A stretch of 64,000 bases of DNA from Marisediminitalea lipolytica (GCF_001758465.1 NZ_MJIC01000001.1:106101-170100), one strand, 5' to 3'. Shown: positions 39,832 through 50,086, counted from the first letter of the stretch. The notes: generated from the letters alone by a model not told the origin. Made by a program: numbers and translations.

Positions 39832-39962
39832 ATGCTTGGGGCCTTTGGCGGCCGGTAATCGTTAACCCCCTGCGCTGCAGGTGAGCATGTTTACTGCTGT
39901 TAGTCGCCATGTCCAAAGCCGTTTAGCATTAATAACAATACCTGTGGAGTCCAGGAGTTATC

Positions 39963-40958
39963 ATGGGACCAGTAATGATTGATTGTCGCGCTGTCAGTTT
40001 ACAGCAAGATGAACGCGACATGCTAGCACACCCGCTGACAGGCGGGGTGATTCTGTTTACCCGGAATTATGAATCCCCGGCACAACTGACCCAACTGATA
40101 CAGGATATCAGAGCTGCCGCCGGTAAACCTTTGGTGATTGCCGTAGATCACGAGGGAGGGCGTGTGCAGCGCTTTCGCGAGGGGTTTACCCGGTTACCGG
40201 CCATGGGCCGGATCAGTGCACTGACGGCCAGTGACGACGAGGCACAGGCATTAAGTTATGCCTGCGGTGTGATTATGGCGTATGAGCTGAAACAACTGGA
40301 TATTGATATCAGTTTTGCCCCGGTACTGGATATTAACGGGGTGTCCAACGTTATTGGCGATCGAGGCTTTGATCCCGAACCTGCGGTGGTAATCCGCCTT
40401 GCTGGTAGTCTGATAGATGGGATGCATGCTATTGGCATGCCTGCCACGGGCAAGCATTTTCCCGGCCATGGCAGCGTGGTGGCAGACTCACATATTGATA
40501 CACCGGTAGATGAACGGGACTTAAAAACCATAGAGCAACATGATTTAAAGCCCTTTGTGGATTTGATAAAACAACAAAAAATAGATGCGATGATGCCGGC
40601 TCATGTGCGCTTTGCCGCGATTGACGACAAACCAGCAGGGTTCTCACGCTATTGGTTGCAAACTATTTTACGCGGCAAGCTGGGCTTTGATGGAGTGATT
40701 TTTTCGGATGATTTATCCATGGAAGGCGCTGCCGTGGCCGGCGGTTATCCAGAGCGCGCTAAACAGGCTCTGGATGCCGGTTGTGACATGGTGCTGGCGT
40801 GCAATAACACTGCCGGTGCAGCGCAAATTCTCACTGGTTTACCTGCGGATATTGTGCCTTCGCAGCGCCTGCAAAGGCTGGTGGGACAACCGCTGAAAAA
40901 AGATGCTGCATCTGTTTACACCAGGGCCTGTGAACTGTTACAGCAGTTTACCGGCTAG
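39963..40958 (+). CDS. nagZ: Beta-N-acetylhexosaminidase NagZ
   Basis: The 331-residue glycoside hydrolase family 3 enzyme removes GlcNAc from 1,6-anhydroMurNAc peptides in cytoplasmic murein recycling. It shows the family motif GKHFPGHGSVVADSH, whose His and Asp take part in catalysis, VDHEGGRVQRF, and the nucleophile Asp in FSDDLSMEGA. The length is as for the single-domain NagZ of gammaproteobacteria. A GGAG precedes the start. Confidence 0.95.
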   Translation: MGPVMIDCRAVSLQQDERDMLAHPLTGGVILFTRNYESPAQLTQLIQDIRAAAGKPLVIAVDHEGGRVQRFREGFTRLPAMGRISALTASDDEAQALSYACGVIMAYELKQLDIDISFAPVLDINGVSNVIGDRGFDPEPAVVIRLAGSLIDGMHAIGMPATGKHFPGHGSVVADSHIDTPVDERDLKTIEQHDLKPFVDLIKQQKIDAMMPAHVRFAAIDDKPAGFSRYWLQTILRGKLGFDGVIFSDDLSMEGAAVAGGYPERAKQALDAGCDMVLACNNTAGAAQILTGLPADIVPSQRLQRLVGQPLKKDAASVYTRACELLQQFTG

Positions 40959-40985
40959 CTACCTGGCGGGCAGCATCGCAAAGGG

Positions 40986-41525
40986 TTAGCGCGTTACCGG
41001 CACATCCGGGGTGCTGGCTCTGGCATTGAGGTATCTGGCAAAAACGTATAACCAGTCGGACAGACGGTTAACGTATTGCTGTGCATGTTCTGAAACCTCG
41101 GTGAATTTAGCCAGCGTGATCATGCGACGTTCGGCGCGACGACAAACGGTGCGACAAACATGCGCCTGGGCCGCAGCAACACAGCCACCGGGCAGGATAA
41201 AGCTGGTTTGCGGGGGCAAATCTGCCTGCATCACATCGATATGTGACTCCAGCCCGATAACGGCATGGGCCGATAAGGAAGAACTGGCCGATACTGCAAA
41301 ACCCACACTGAATAAGGCGTTCTGGATCCCGGTGAGGGTGCTGATGTCGTCGTTGGTGGCGAGGTTATCTTCCTGTAAACGGGCAATCAGTAAGCCAATC
41401 TGAGCATTAAGCTCATCGAGGCTGCCGTAACATTCAATATGTGCATCGTCTTTGCGCACTTTCAGCGGCTGATTAACGTAAAGCTGGGTTTCACCCTGAT
41501 CGCCGGTTTTGGTGTAAATCTTCAT
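40986..41525 (-). CDS. PduO-type cob(I)alamin adenosyltransferase
   Basis: The 179-residue enzyme transfers adenosine from ATP to cob(I)alamin. PduO/ATR features are present: KIYTKTGDQGETQLY near the N-terminus (ATP loop), CYGSLDELNAQIGL, FILPGGCVAAAQAHVCRTVCRRAER, and NRLSDWLYVFARYLN. It lies two bases after the csiV stop on the same strand, so it likely belongs to the mfd-csiV transcript. No cobalamin biosynthesis genes are near, which suggests salvage. Confidence 0.92.
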   Translation of the reverse strand: MKIYTKTGDQGETQLYVNQPLKVRKDDAHIECYGSLDELNAQIGLLIARLQEDNLATNDDISTLTGIQNALFSVGFAVSASSSLSAHAVIGLESHIDVMQADLPPQTSFILPGGCVAAAQAHVCRTVCRRAERRMITLAKFTEVSEHAQQYVNRLSDWLYVFARYLNARASTPDVPVTR

Positions 41526-41527
41526 GG

Positions 41528-42922
41528 TTAAAGGGTTTCCTCGTCAGATTGAGGGGCTGGCGGCCTGTCGTAGCGACGAATTTGTACCAGCATGCCGAAT
41601 AAAGGGTGATCAAAGTAATGCAGTTGCGTACTTATCACGCGGCGTTGCTGTGAAAAAGGTATCGATACAAGTTCGTAAGCAGGGGGCGTACCAGGCAAAT
41701 TATTGGCGGCTAACACGGGCTGGCGGTAAAACAGTTCGCTGTTGATATGTAAATAAGGTACCCGGTTAATGTATTTAAGAAAAACCTGAATAAAGCCATC
41801 GAGCTCCCAGATAGGGGCCAGACGTACCGATGCGGTTTGCTGAGCGCCATCGTCGGCAATCTCAGGCGGTGCGGTCATGCCTGCAAAGCTGATAGGTTGC
41901 GGGTTAATTAACCTTTGGTTCAGCTCGGCAAAAAAGGTATCTGTCGGCTCTGCCAGACTGTTATCTAAATTGGCGTCTGGCGCAGCTGAGTCGAGCTTAT
42001 CCTGAGGGCGTAATTCGCCATTTTGCGTAAACTGACGGGCAAAATTCTGACCCGCAAACAAGCGTAATTTTTCTGCTTTTTCCTGACCAAACTTAACCTG
42101 TTGACGCCAGCTAAAATGGGCCAGACGGTCGATGCCCTTACGCCAGCGAATGCTGGTGTAAATGTCGTCGAGGGTTAGGTTTTTTGTGGATAATAAATGC
42201 GGGCCGTCGGAGCGCTCAAAATCGGCTCCGTGCAGGTAAAGCGGTGTTTGTTCCCGCGGCGGTATATACAGATCGGCCTGCTGCCATTGCCAGGTGTCAC
42301 CCGAAGTATCAAGCTCTGGCCAGCGGCTGGTAACGCAGTTAAGCCTGGGGCGCTTAACGCTTACTGGTGTCAGGGCTTGTTCGTTAAGTACCGCAGACAG
42401 CCAGTAACCTGCAATTGCCTGTGGCGCAGGCGGAATAATTTCAGGTTCAATGATTTCTACCGGGGTATCCATGGCCAGCGGATCGACTAAAGCCTGTTCT
42501 GTGCTGGCTTCATCGAGGGTGTCAGCGGCGAATTCGGCATCTGCGCCGGTTTCGCTTATCGCTGCTGTGGGCTCGCTTTCTGAAATCGGTTCTGGTTCGG
42601 GCTCGATGTAATAATCCCGCAGGATTTCATCGACATCAGGGGCTTCTGCCCATAACGGCGAGGTGGGGGCGTCACATACCGGCAGCGAATTAAACACCAT
42701 GGTGATATCCGGCTGATAATAGGCTGTTAGTAAATCCCACTCGGTTTTGGGCGCGCTTAACACCTGTTGACGCTCAAACAACTCGGGTAAATCGCTGACC
42801 GATGCGTCACGGGAAAATAACAGCACCTCTACGTCAAACCACCATTTGTCTTCGTCGTTGGCGTACACCGGACTAGCGGTAATACAACCGAGTGCGAGCA
42901 GGCTACCAATAAAACGCCTCAT
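41528..42922 (-). CDS. csiV: CsiV-like putative peptidoglycan-binding protein
   Basis: The 464-residue secreted protein has a signal peptide (about 1-21, ending SPVYA) and then WWFDVEVLLFSRDAS, the start of the CsiV family. CsiV was described in Shewanella as needed for SirCD/CcoO-related cytochrome and Shewanella outer functions and is often placed beside mfd; I rely on the N-terminal motif and the neighbour here. The middle section (about 110-170) is very acidic and low in complexity. It lies two bases downstream of mfd on the same strand. Confidence 0.8.
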   Translation of the reverse strand: MRRFIGSLLALGCITASPVYANDEDKWWFDVEVLLFSRDASVSDLPELFERQQVLSAPKTEWDLLTAYYQPDITMVFNSLPVCDAPTSPLWAEAPDVDEILRDYYIEPEPEPISESEPTAAISETGADAEFAADTLDEASTEQALVDPLAMDTPVEIIEPEIIPPAPQAIAGYWLSAVLNEQALTPVSVKRPRLNCVTSRWPELDTSGDTWQWQQADLYIPPREQTPLYLHGADFERSDGPHLLSTKNLTLDDIYTSIRWRKGIDRLAHFSWRQQVKFGQEKAEKLRLFAGQNFARQFTQNGELRPQDKLDSAAPDANLDNSLAEPTDTFFAELNQRLINPQPISFAGMTAPPEIADDGAQQTASVRLAPIWELDGFIQVFLKYINRVPYLHINSELFYRQPVLAANNLPGTPPAYELVSIPFSQQRRVISTQLHYFDHPLFGMLVQIRRYDRPPAPQSDEETL

Positions 42923-42924
42923 GC

Positions 42925-45900
42925 CTAGCTGATCTCCCTGGCAAATTCTTCTATAAGCCCGTCCACCATAGCTAATCGCTCGCGGGCTGTCTCGGTTTTA
43001 TTTACGATACGCAGTTTTTGGCTGCCTTCAAACTTAAACATTTTATTGCGGGTTTGCACCAGTTGAATAATAAAGCCCGGGTCGACCGGAGTATCTTCGT
43101 TAAATTCGATGGTGCCGCCCGTGGCGGTCATTTCTACTTTATGAATACCTACCCGGCGCGCTTTAAGTTTAAGCTCGGCCACCGCGATTAAGTTTTTCGC
43201 GGCATCCGGTAATAAACCAAAACGGTCGATACATTCTATCTGGAAGGCCTCGATATCGTCGGTGGTTTTGCAGCTGGCCAGCTGCTTATACAGTGACAAA
43301 CGGGTGTTCACATCAGCAATGTAATCTTCTGGTAACAGGGCCGGAATGCGCAACTCGATTTCGGTATGCAGCCGGTTAGCTTCGCTGAGCGACGGCTCTT
43401 TACCTGCCTTAAGGGCATCTACAGCTTGCTCCAGCATATCCATGTACAGGGAGTAACCAACACTGGCGATCTGGCCGGACTGGTCTTCGCCGAGTAATTC
43501 ACCGGCACCACGAATTTCAAGGTCGTGGGTGGCCAGGGCAAAACCAGCACCTAAGTCTTCCAGGCTGGAGATAGCTTCTAACCGTTTGGCGGCGTCGCGG
43601 GTCATGCGTTTAGGGTGTGGCGTTAGCAAATAGGCATAAGCCTGGTGGTGTGAACGGCCCACACGACCGCGTAACTGGTGTAACTGCGCGAGGCCAAGAT
43701 GATCGGCTCTGTCCATAATAATGGTATTTGCGGTTGGTACGTCGATACCAGTTTCGATAATGGTAGTACACACCAATACATTAAAACGCTGGTGATAGAA
43801 ATCGCTCATTACGTTTTCGAGCTCGCGCTCACGCATCTGACCATGGCCCACAGCAATACGGGCTTCTGGCACGATTTCGGCAATTTCCTCGGCGGTACGG
43901 GCAATGCTTTCTACCTCGTTGTGCAGGAAATACACCTGACCACCACGCAGGATCTCCCGCATAATCGCCTCGCGGATCACCGCTTTATCGCGCTGCTGCA
44001 CAAAGGTTTTAATAGCCAGACGTTTGGCCGGTGCGGTGGCAATAATGGATAGGTCCCGCATGCCGGACATGGCCATGTTAAGCGTACGCGGGATCGGCGT
44101 GGCAGTAAGGGTGAGAATATCCACATCGGCCCGTAGCGCCTTAAATTTTTCTTTCTGGCGCACACCAAAGCGGTGTTCTTCGTCGATAATCACTAAGCCA
44201 AGATCGTTAAATTTAATGGTGTCGCTTAACAGCTTATGGGTGCCTACCACGATATCAACGGTGCCTTGTTCGATGCCGTCCATGACGGTTTGAGTGGCTT
44301 TGCCACTAACAAAGCGGGAGACCACTTCGATGCGAAACGGCCAGTTGGCAAAGCGATCTTTAAAGTTTTCAAAATGCTGCTGAGCTAGCAGGGTGGTGGG
44401 CACCAGAATGGCCACCTGCTTACCCTGATTAGCTGCCAAGAACGCAGCACGCATGGCCACTTCGGTTTTACCAAAACCAACGTCACCACATACCAGGCGA
44501 TCCATTGCCTGCGGGCTACCCATATCCTGAATAACGGCGTTGATGGCCTGCATCTGATCGGCGGTTTCCTCGAAGGGGAAACTGTCGGAAAAGGCCTGGT
44601 ATTCTTCCCAGTTGATAGGGTAAGCAAAGCCAGGTTTAGCGGCGCGCTTGGCATACACATCGAGCAATTCGGCGGCGACATCGCGCACTCGCTCGGCGGC
44701 CTTTTTCTTGGCTTTTTCCCAGGCGTCGGAGCCTAAACTGTGCAGCGGGGCGGAGTCTTGTTCGCCGCCGCTGTAGCGGGAAATTAAATGCAGTGACGCT
44801 ACCGGCACATACAGCTTAGCCTGCTTGGCATATTCAATGGTTAAAAATTCGGTGGCTACACCGCCAGCATCCAATGTTTGTAAGCCGATGTAGCGACCAA
44901 CCCCGTGATCCAGATGCACCACTGGCTGGCCAACTGACAGCTCCGCCAGGTTGCGAATAATGGCGTTTTCGTCGGTGGGCTTTTGTGCCGTACGCAGACG
45001 GCGCTGACTGATTTTATGGCCCAGTAACTGGGTTTCGGTGATAAACAGCAGCTCGCCATCGGAATTGGCCCAGCGGAAGCTGTGCTCGACCATACCAATG
45101 GAAATACCAACAGGTTCATGGCTGGTAAGAAAATCATCGAAATGGGCAAACTCAACGGGCTTTATTTTATATTTGCCAAGAATACCGAGCAGGTTTTCGC
45201 GCCGCCCCTGGGATTCGGCCAGAAACAACACTTTTGCGCCCCGTTCCCGGGCCTCTTGCAAAGTTTTCAGCAGGGCCTGGGCTGGCTCCTTTTTCTGTGG
45301 ATTAAGCGCTATATCGTCGAGTATGTCACAGTGCAAATTGTGTTTGCCTGCGGCTTCATCCAGCGCCTGGGGTGAAAGCGTGACCCGCGGCCATTGTTTA
45401 AGCCCGGCAAAGAGTTCGTTAACCGGTATAAACAGTTCCATGGGCGCCAGCAACGGCCGGTGTTTGTTGTAGCGGTATTGCTCGTAACGCTCGTTTAGGT
45501 CGGTCCAGAAAAATTCGCAGGCATCGCTGACATCGCCGTGCAGCATCATGAGCGTGTCGGGATGAAAGTAATCAAATAAGGTGGCGGTTTTTTCGAAAAA
45601 CAGCGGCAGGTAATATTCCACACCGCTAGGCATAGTGCCGCGGGTGATTTGGTTAAACACCGATTCGCCACTGTTGCTGGCATCGAACCGCTCTAAAAAC
45701 TGCTGACGAAATAAATTAAGCGCCGCTTTATCGGTAGGGAATTCCCTAGCCGGGAGCATGCGGATTTCTTCTACCGCATCGCTGGAGCGCTGGGTATCCG
45801 GGTCGAACAGGCGGATGGAATCGACTTCGTCATCGAATAAATCGATACGGTAGGGCTCTTTTGAGCCCATAGGATAGAGGTCGATAATGCTGCCGCGAAT

Positions 45901-46419
45901 GGAAAATTCGCTGTGACTCATTACCTGACTGACGTGCAGATAACCGGCCTGCTCCAGCTGACGACGAAACTGATCGCGATCGAGCTGCTGGCCACGTTTA
46001 AGTAACAGTAAATGCTGACCAATATATTCTACTGGTGCTAAACGCTGCATCAGGGTGTTTATGGGCACAATAAAAATGCCGCTGGGTTCCTGAGTTAAGC
46101 GAAATAAGGTTTCCAGACGCTGAGAAACAATATCTTGGTGCGGCGAAAACGTATCGTAGGGGAGTGTTTCCCAATCCGGGAACAGCGTTACCGGCAGGTT
46201 GTGCTGACTGCCCTGGAAATAACGGATTTCTTTTTCGAGTTTTAGCGCCGATGGCGTGTCGGCGGTGACCAGTACGATAGGGCGCCCGGCCTGTTGACTG
46301 GCCTGGGCAACGGCGAGCGCGCGACTGCTGCCCTGCAACTGGCCCCATTGTTGTTGATCCTGAAAACCCCCGGAGGATTTGGCTTTGGGCAGTGGCAAAG
46401 AATTAAGCGTGGCTGTCAT
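42925..46419 (-). CDS. mfd: Transcription-repair coupling factor Mfd
   Basis: The 1164-residue ATPase has the expected layout: UvrB-like domains (1-350), RNA polymerase-interacting CarD-like domain (about 485-560; LSVGQPVVHLDHGVGRYIG), RecG-like helicase core (about 610-960; Walker A GDVGFGKTEVAMRA, DEEH box), TRG motif, and C-terminal domain. It releases stalled RNA polymerase and recruits UvrA. csiV and the adenosyltransferase follow within two bases each. Confidence 0.98.
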   Translation of the reverse strand: MTATLNSLPLPKAKSSGGFQDQQQWGQLQGSSRALAVAQASQQAGRPIVLVTADTPSALKLEKEIRYFQGSQHNLPVTLFPDWETLPYDTFSPHQDIVSQRLETLFRLTQEPSGIFIVPINTLMQRLAPVEYIGQHLLLLKRGQQLDRDQFRRQLEQAGYLHVSQVMSHSEFSIRGSIIDLYPMGSKEPYRIDLFDDEVDSIRLFDPDTQRSSDAVEEIRMLPAREFPTDKAALNLFRQQFLERFDASNSGESVFNQITRGTMPSGVEYYLPLFFEKTATLFDYFHPDTLMMLHGDVSDACEFFWTDLNERYEQYRYNKHRPLLAPMELFIPVNELFAGLKQWPRVTLSPQALDEAAGKHNLHCDILDDIALNPQKKEPAQALLKTLQEARERGAKVLFLAESQGRRENLLGILGKYKIKPVEFAHFDDFLTSHEPVGISIGMVEHSFRWANSDGELLFITETQLLGHKISQRRLRTAQKPTDENAIIRNLAELSVGQPVVHLDHGVGRYIGLQTLDAGGVATEFLTIEYAKQAKLYVPVASLHLISRYSGGEQDSAPLHSLGSDAWEKAKKKAAERVRDVAAELLDVYAKRAAKPGFAYPINWEEYQAFSDSFPFEETADQMQAINAVIQDMGSPQAMDRLVCGDVGFGKTEVAMRAAFLAANQGKQVAILVPTTLLAQQHFENFKDRFANWPFRIEVVSRFVSGKATQTVMDGIEQGTVDIVVGTHKLLSDTIKFNDLGLVIIDEEHRFGVRQKEKFKALRADVDILTLTATPIPRTLNMAMSGMRDLSIIATAPAKRLAIKTFVQQRDKAVIREAIMREILRGGQVYFLHNEVESIARTAEEIAEIVPEARIAVGHGQMRERELENVMSDFYHQRFNVLVCTTIIETGIDVPTANTIIMDRADHLGLAQLHQLRGRVGRSHHQAYAYLLTPHPKRMTRDAAKRLEAISSLEDLGAGFALATHDLEIRGAGELLGEDQSGQIASVGYSLYMDMLEQAVDALKAGKEPSLSEANRLHTEIELRIPALLPEDYIADVNTRLSLYKQLASCKTTDDIEAFQIECIDRFGLLPDAAKNLIAVAELKLKARRVGIHKVEMTATGGTIEFNEDTPVDPGFIIQLVQTRNKMFKFEGSQKLRIVNKTETARERLAMVDGLIEEFAREIS

Positions 46420-46457
46420 GATTCCTTAACGATACTTGTTGATGAGCAATTACAGTT

Positions 46458-47126
46458 TTAGGTGTCTTTTTGCTGACTGCGCTTACGTAACTGTTGGGTT
46501 TGTAAATGCAAACTGGCTCTGACTAACAGTTCCTGATCCTGTTCGCGGATCCGGGTAAAAATAAAGGCTATATGGTAGCCATCCGGCTCTTGCTGGCAAG
46601 TAATAACTTCGCCATAGCAAAAAATGGCAGCCGCTTCTTCTGATACAAACAGCTTAAGTTCTGCCCGGGTACCAGCCTCCAGTGGCGTGGGGTGGTTGAT
46701 AATGACACCACCACCGCCGAACCTGATACTTTCGAAGCGGTAATCCGGATCGTCCTGTTGATGCAAAATATACGACATCATTAAATCGATTTTACGCGAC
46801 TGATGACTTAAATAGTTGACCAGATCGGCGGCGTGGTCGCTTAAATTGCGCAGTGGGCGCAGGGCCTGAGATTCGATGCTGGCCATTTCGCTGGCAATGC
46901 GAAACGCATAGGGCATGTGCTCTTCGAGTTGCTCGTTTTCTGGCAGGACAAAGTCTGCATTCAGCTCGCGCATGTTTACTTTGATAGCGTGGCTGATTAA
47001 GAAAAACTCATTAAATTGTGCTTGTTTTTCTGCCAGGGTTAACGATTCCACAATACTCTCCAGGCTGACTTGTGTGCAGGGTAGCTTACACGTATTATGC
47101 ACCGAGCTTAAGTCTTTGTTTATCAT
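46458..47126 (-). CDS. PilZ domain-like protein
   Basis: From the ATG at 47126 the protein has 222 residues. The frame stays open to 47273, but that would overlap the divergent LolC/E-type gene by 57 bases; no start has a convincing Shine-Dalgarno. The C-terminal half (about 135-215) has the strand pattern of PilZ domains, with FGGGGVIINHPTPLEAGTRA and GYHIAFIFTRI, but the usual RxxxR c-di-GMP motif is not obvious. It may bind c-di-GMP weakly or not at all. The N-terminal half is helical. Confidence 0.6.
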   Translation of the reverse strand: MINKDLSSVHNTCKLPCTQVSLESIVESLTLAEKQAQFNEFFLISHAIKVNMRELNADFVLPENEQLEEHMPYAFRIASEMASIESQALRPLRNLSDHAADLVNYLSHQSRKIDLMMSYILHQQDDPDYRFESIRFGGGGVIINHPTPLEAGTRAELKLFVSEEAAAIFCYGEVITCQQEPDGYHIAFIFTRIREQDQELLVRASLHLQTQQLRKRSQQKDT

Positions 47127-47216
47127 TAAAACGTACAAGGTGCCGTATTGATTAAGCGTAGTGCAGGGTAGCGTGAATACCAAGGCAGTGCGTAATCCGG
47201 CACAGGTGAATTTTTC

Positions 47217-48422
47217 ATGGCGTATCCGCTTTCTGCATACATTGCTCTGCGTTATTCCACAGCAGGCAAACATAATAGTTTTGTGGCCTTTATTAACCGT
47301 TTTTCGGTGGCGGGGATCGCGCTTGGGTTAATGTCGCTGATTATTGTGCTTTCGGTAATGAACGGTTTTGAGGCACAACTGCGCCAGCGTATTTTAGGCA
47401 TTGTGCCGCAGGTATTGGCCCACAATGCCACCGTAGATACAGTGCAACAGCTGGACTTACCCGGGGTAAGGGCAGTGAGTGCCTTTCGTGAAGCCGAGGG
47501 ACTGGTGCAATCCCGCCAGGCATTACGTGGTGTGCAGTTACAGGGAATAGTGCCAACCACAATGGATGAGCACAGCATAGTGAGTAACCATATGCTGGAA
47601 GGCAACTTTAATAAACTCAACGAGATAAAGTTTGCTGCCATCATCAGTTGGACGCTGGCCCGGGAATTAAAAGTAAACGTGGGCGATCAGATACGGGTAA
47701 TGGCCGCAGGGGCCACTGTTTACACACCGTTCGGGCGAATGCCAAGCCAACGGCTGGTGACGGTGGCGGCGATATTTAACCTAGGCTCGCAATTAGACGA
47801 CAAGGTAATTTACCTGCGTTTGGATGACTTAACCCGTCTGCTTCGAAAGCCCAAAACTGCGCCAGCCGATGTGCGTTTGTTTTTGGACAACGCATTTAAC
47901 TATCAGGGGATAGTATCGGCCCTTAATCAGGCCGGATTAGAAACCAGTGACTGGCGTTCGCGCCAGGGGCCATTGTTTGATGCCGTAAAAATGGAAAAGA
48001 ACATGATGTTTTTGATGTTGCTGCTCATTATAGCTGTAGCGGCTTTTAACATTGTGTCTGCGCTGGTGATGGTGGTGTCGGAAAAGAGTGGCGATATCGC
48101 TATATTGCTCTCTCAGGGCATGACCGTGGCAACGGTGCGAGCGATATTTATGCTTAACGGTATTTTTAATGGATTAAAAGGGGCGGTAATTGGCGCGGTA
48201 CTGGGGATTTTGGCAGTGATTTACCTGAACGATGTATTGAGCCTGCTGGGCATTCATCTGGCGCTCTCGGCCGACGGACCTGGTTTGCCCATTGACGTGC
48301 AATGGCATCAGATTGTGTGGGTGACGTTATTTTCACTGGCACTTTGTTTACTGGCCAGTTGGTATCCGGCACAGCGAGCAATGAAAGTACAACCGGCCAA
48401 AGTGCTTCAACAGGAATCATAA
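47217..48422 (+). CDS. lolC: LolC/LolE-type lipoprotein-releasing ABC permease
   Basis: The 401-residue protein has one N-terminal helix (about 25-47), a large periplasmic domain (about 50-260) and three C-terminal helices in a FtsX domain. The start YPLSAYIALRYSTAGKHNSF and RQRILGIVPQV fit LolC/LolE. With LolD it frees lipoproteins from the inner membrane for transport to the outer membrane. lolD and a second permease normally follow but are absent here: a phosphoribosyltransferase and the integron come next. Confidence 0.88.
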   Translation: MAYPLSAYIALRYSTAGKHNSFVAFINRFSVAGIALGLMSLIIVLSVMNGFEAQLRQRILGIVPQVLAHNATVDTVQQLDLPGVRAVSAFREAEGLVQSRQALRGVQLQGIVPTTMDEHSIVSNHMLEGNFNKLNEIKFAAIISWTLARELKVNVGDQIRVMAAGATVYTPFGRMPSQRLVTVAAIFNLGSQLDDKVIYLRLDDLTRLLRKPKTAPADVRLFLDNAFNYQGIVSALNQAGLETSDWRSRQGPLFDAVKMEKNMMFLMLLLIIAVAAFNIVSALVMVVSEKSGDIAILLSQGMTVATVRAIFMLNGIFNGLKGAVIGAVLGILAVIYLNDVLSLLGIHLALSADGPGLPIDVQWHQIVWVTLFSLALCLLASWYPAQRAMKVQPAKVLQQES

Positions 48423-48519
48423 AACTTGATTAAATGGTCAGGTTTTTGGCTTTTGCCGTGCATTGTGGCGTAAAGTTTTCTATAATCTTTTTCTTTTCTT
48501 TCGCCCGGTTACCGATTCT

Positions 48520-49086
48520 ATGGATAAAGTATTTATTACGTCGCAAGACCTGTTGCAGGATTCTTTCCGACTTGCCTCAAAAGTGTATAAAGACGGCTTT
48601 CGCCCGCAATTTATTATAGGCATCTGGCGTGGTGGTGCTCCTATCGGTATTGCTGTGCAGGAGTTTTTTGAATTTAAAAAATGCCCTACGGATCACATTG
48701 CCGTAAGAACCTCTTCTTACTACGGCATTAATAAACAGAGCAAAGAAATTCGTGTACACGGCCTGCATTACTTAATTGAAAATGCCAATGCCGAAGACGC
48801 ACTGCTGATTGTGGATGATGTATTTGACTCTGGCCGCAGTGTGGATGCGCTGATCAAACAAATTAAAAAACTAATGCGCCTGAATATGCCAAAAGACATT
48901 CGCATTGCCTGCCCATACTACAAGCCAAATAATAACAAAACCGAAATGGTGCCTGACTACTTTGTAAATGAAAGTGACGACTGGCTGGTATTTCCCCATG
49001 AAATTGCCGATATGAGCGAAGAAGAAGTGCGTGCCGGTAAAACCGAACTGGCTGATGTAATGGATATTCTTTACGACAAAGAGTAA
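48520..49086 (+). CDS. Purine-type phosphoribosyltransferase
   Basis: The 188-residue protein has the type I PRTase fold. The PRPP-binding loop is LLIVDDVFDSGRS (about 96-108), and GIWRGGAPIGIAV is the pyrophosphate loop. Similar proteins are annotated as hypoxanthine or xanthine phosphoribosyltransferases; the base specificity is not clear. The ATG at 48520 is preferred to 48463 because the homology starts there, though no good Shine-Dalgarno is seen. It lies between the LolC-type gene and the integron integrase, convergent with the latter. Confidence 0.8.
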   Translation: MDKVFITSQDLLQDSFRLASKVYKDGFRPQFIIGIWRGGAPIGIAVQEFFEFKKCPTDHIAVRTSSYYGINKQSKEIRVHGLHYLIENANAEDALLIVDDVFDSGRSVDALIKQIKKLMRLNMPKDIRIACPYYKPNNNKTEMVPDYFVNESDDWLVFPHEIADMSEEEVRAGKTELADVMDILYDKE

Positions 49087-49123
49087 TCGATAGCTCAACT
49101 TGTTCTGATTTGCCCGCCTGAGA

Positions 49124-50086
49124 TTATATGGACTCAAGCGGGCTTACCACCGCACTGCCTCCCCGCTGTAATATATGCGTGTAAATCTGTGTTGTTCTTA
49201 CATCACTGTGACCCAGTTGTTCCTGAACGGTACGAATGTCGGCGCCCTTTAAAAGTAAATGAGTGGCAAAGGAGTGGCGCAGAGTGTGAGGGGTAACCGA
49301 TTTCTGCAAGCCGATTTCTTGGGCCGTTTGTCTTACTGCCCGTTGTAGTTGTTTCTCATCAATATGATGACGACGGCGCAGGGCTGACTCAGGGTCTATA
49401 CTGGTTTTGCTGGCTGGAAACAAGTACTGCCATTCCAGAGATTTATTCGCGCTTTTATACTTTTTGGCGAGTTGGTGTGGCATCCATACACCGGCAAATT
49501 CTGGATTGCTGCAATCTCTTTCAAGTAAATGCCTGACCTTTTCTTTTTGCGTTTTTAACGGGGCAATAAGTGTATCTGACAACGTGACAACCCGGTGTTT
49601 ACCTCCTTTCCCCTGCCAAATTCTGACACAACGATAATCAAAGTCGATATCTTTAACCCTGAGCCGCACACATTCCATGAGTCGTAACCCACTGCCATAA
49701 AGCATGGAAACCGGTAAAGACTGGCGTTCGGGGATATTGGTTAAAAGCTGCTGAACCTCACTGATAGTTAATACGGTAGGCAGTTTTGGTTTTCGCCCAC
49801 TGTTAACAAATTCCATTTCTTTGCTAAGCGGTTGCAACAGGTACTTATTGTATAAAAATACTAAGGCATTCAAAGCACTCGCTTGTGTACTGGCGGACAG
49901 GTTTCGCTTTACAGACAAATGAGTTAAATAAAGTGACACTTCTTGATCGCCCATAGTCTTAGGATGTTGATATTTATGAAACCGGATAAAGTCGGCAATC
50001 CAAACCAGGTAGCTCTGAATAGTACGTTTTGCGTATCTTTTCAGCATCATGAATTCGTAAACGGCATTGATAAATGGTGATTGCAT
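49124..50086 (-). CDS. intI: Integron integrase IntI
   Basis: The 320-residue tyrosine recombinase has the catalytic residues in GSGLRLMECVRLR (Arg), TPHTLRHSFATHLL (HxxR), LGHSDVRTTQIYTH (His and Tyr). The IntI-specific insertion before the HxxR box is seen around PESALRRRHHIDEKQLQRAV, which separates it from phage and Xer recombinases. The start at 50086 has AAGGAAT upstream and matches other IntI proteins; 50116 is possible. It is divergent from the cassette array. I see no consensus LexA site in front. Confidence 0.96.
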   Translation of the reverse strand: MQSPFINAVYEFMMLKRYAKRTIQSYLVWIADFIRFHKYQHPKTMGDQEVSLYLTHLSVKRNLSASTQASALNALVFLYNKYLLQPLSKEMEFVNSGRKPKLPTVLTISEVQQLLTNIPERQSLPVSMLYGSGLRLMECVRLRVKDIDFDYRCVRIWQGKGGKHRVVTLSDTLIAPLKTQKEKVRHLLERDCSNPEFAGVWMPHQLAKKYKSANKSLEWQYLFPASKTSIDPESALRRRHHIDEKQLQRAVRQTAQEIGLQKSVTPHTLRHSFATHLLLKGADIRTVQEQLGHSDVRTTQIYTHILQRGGSAVVSPLESI

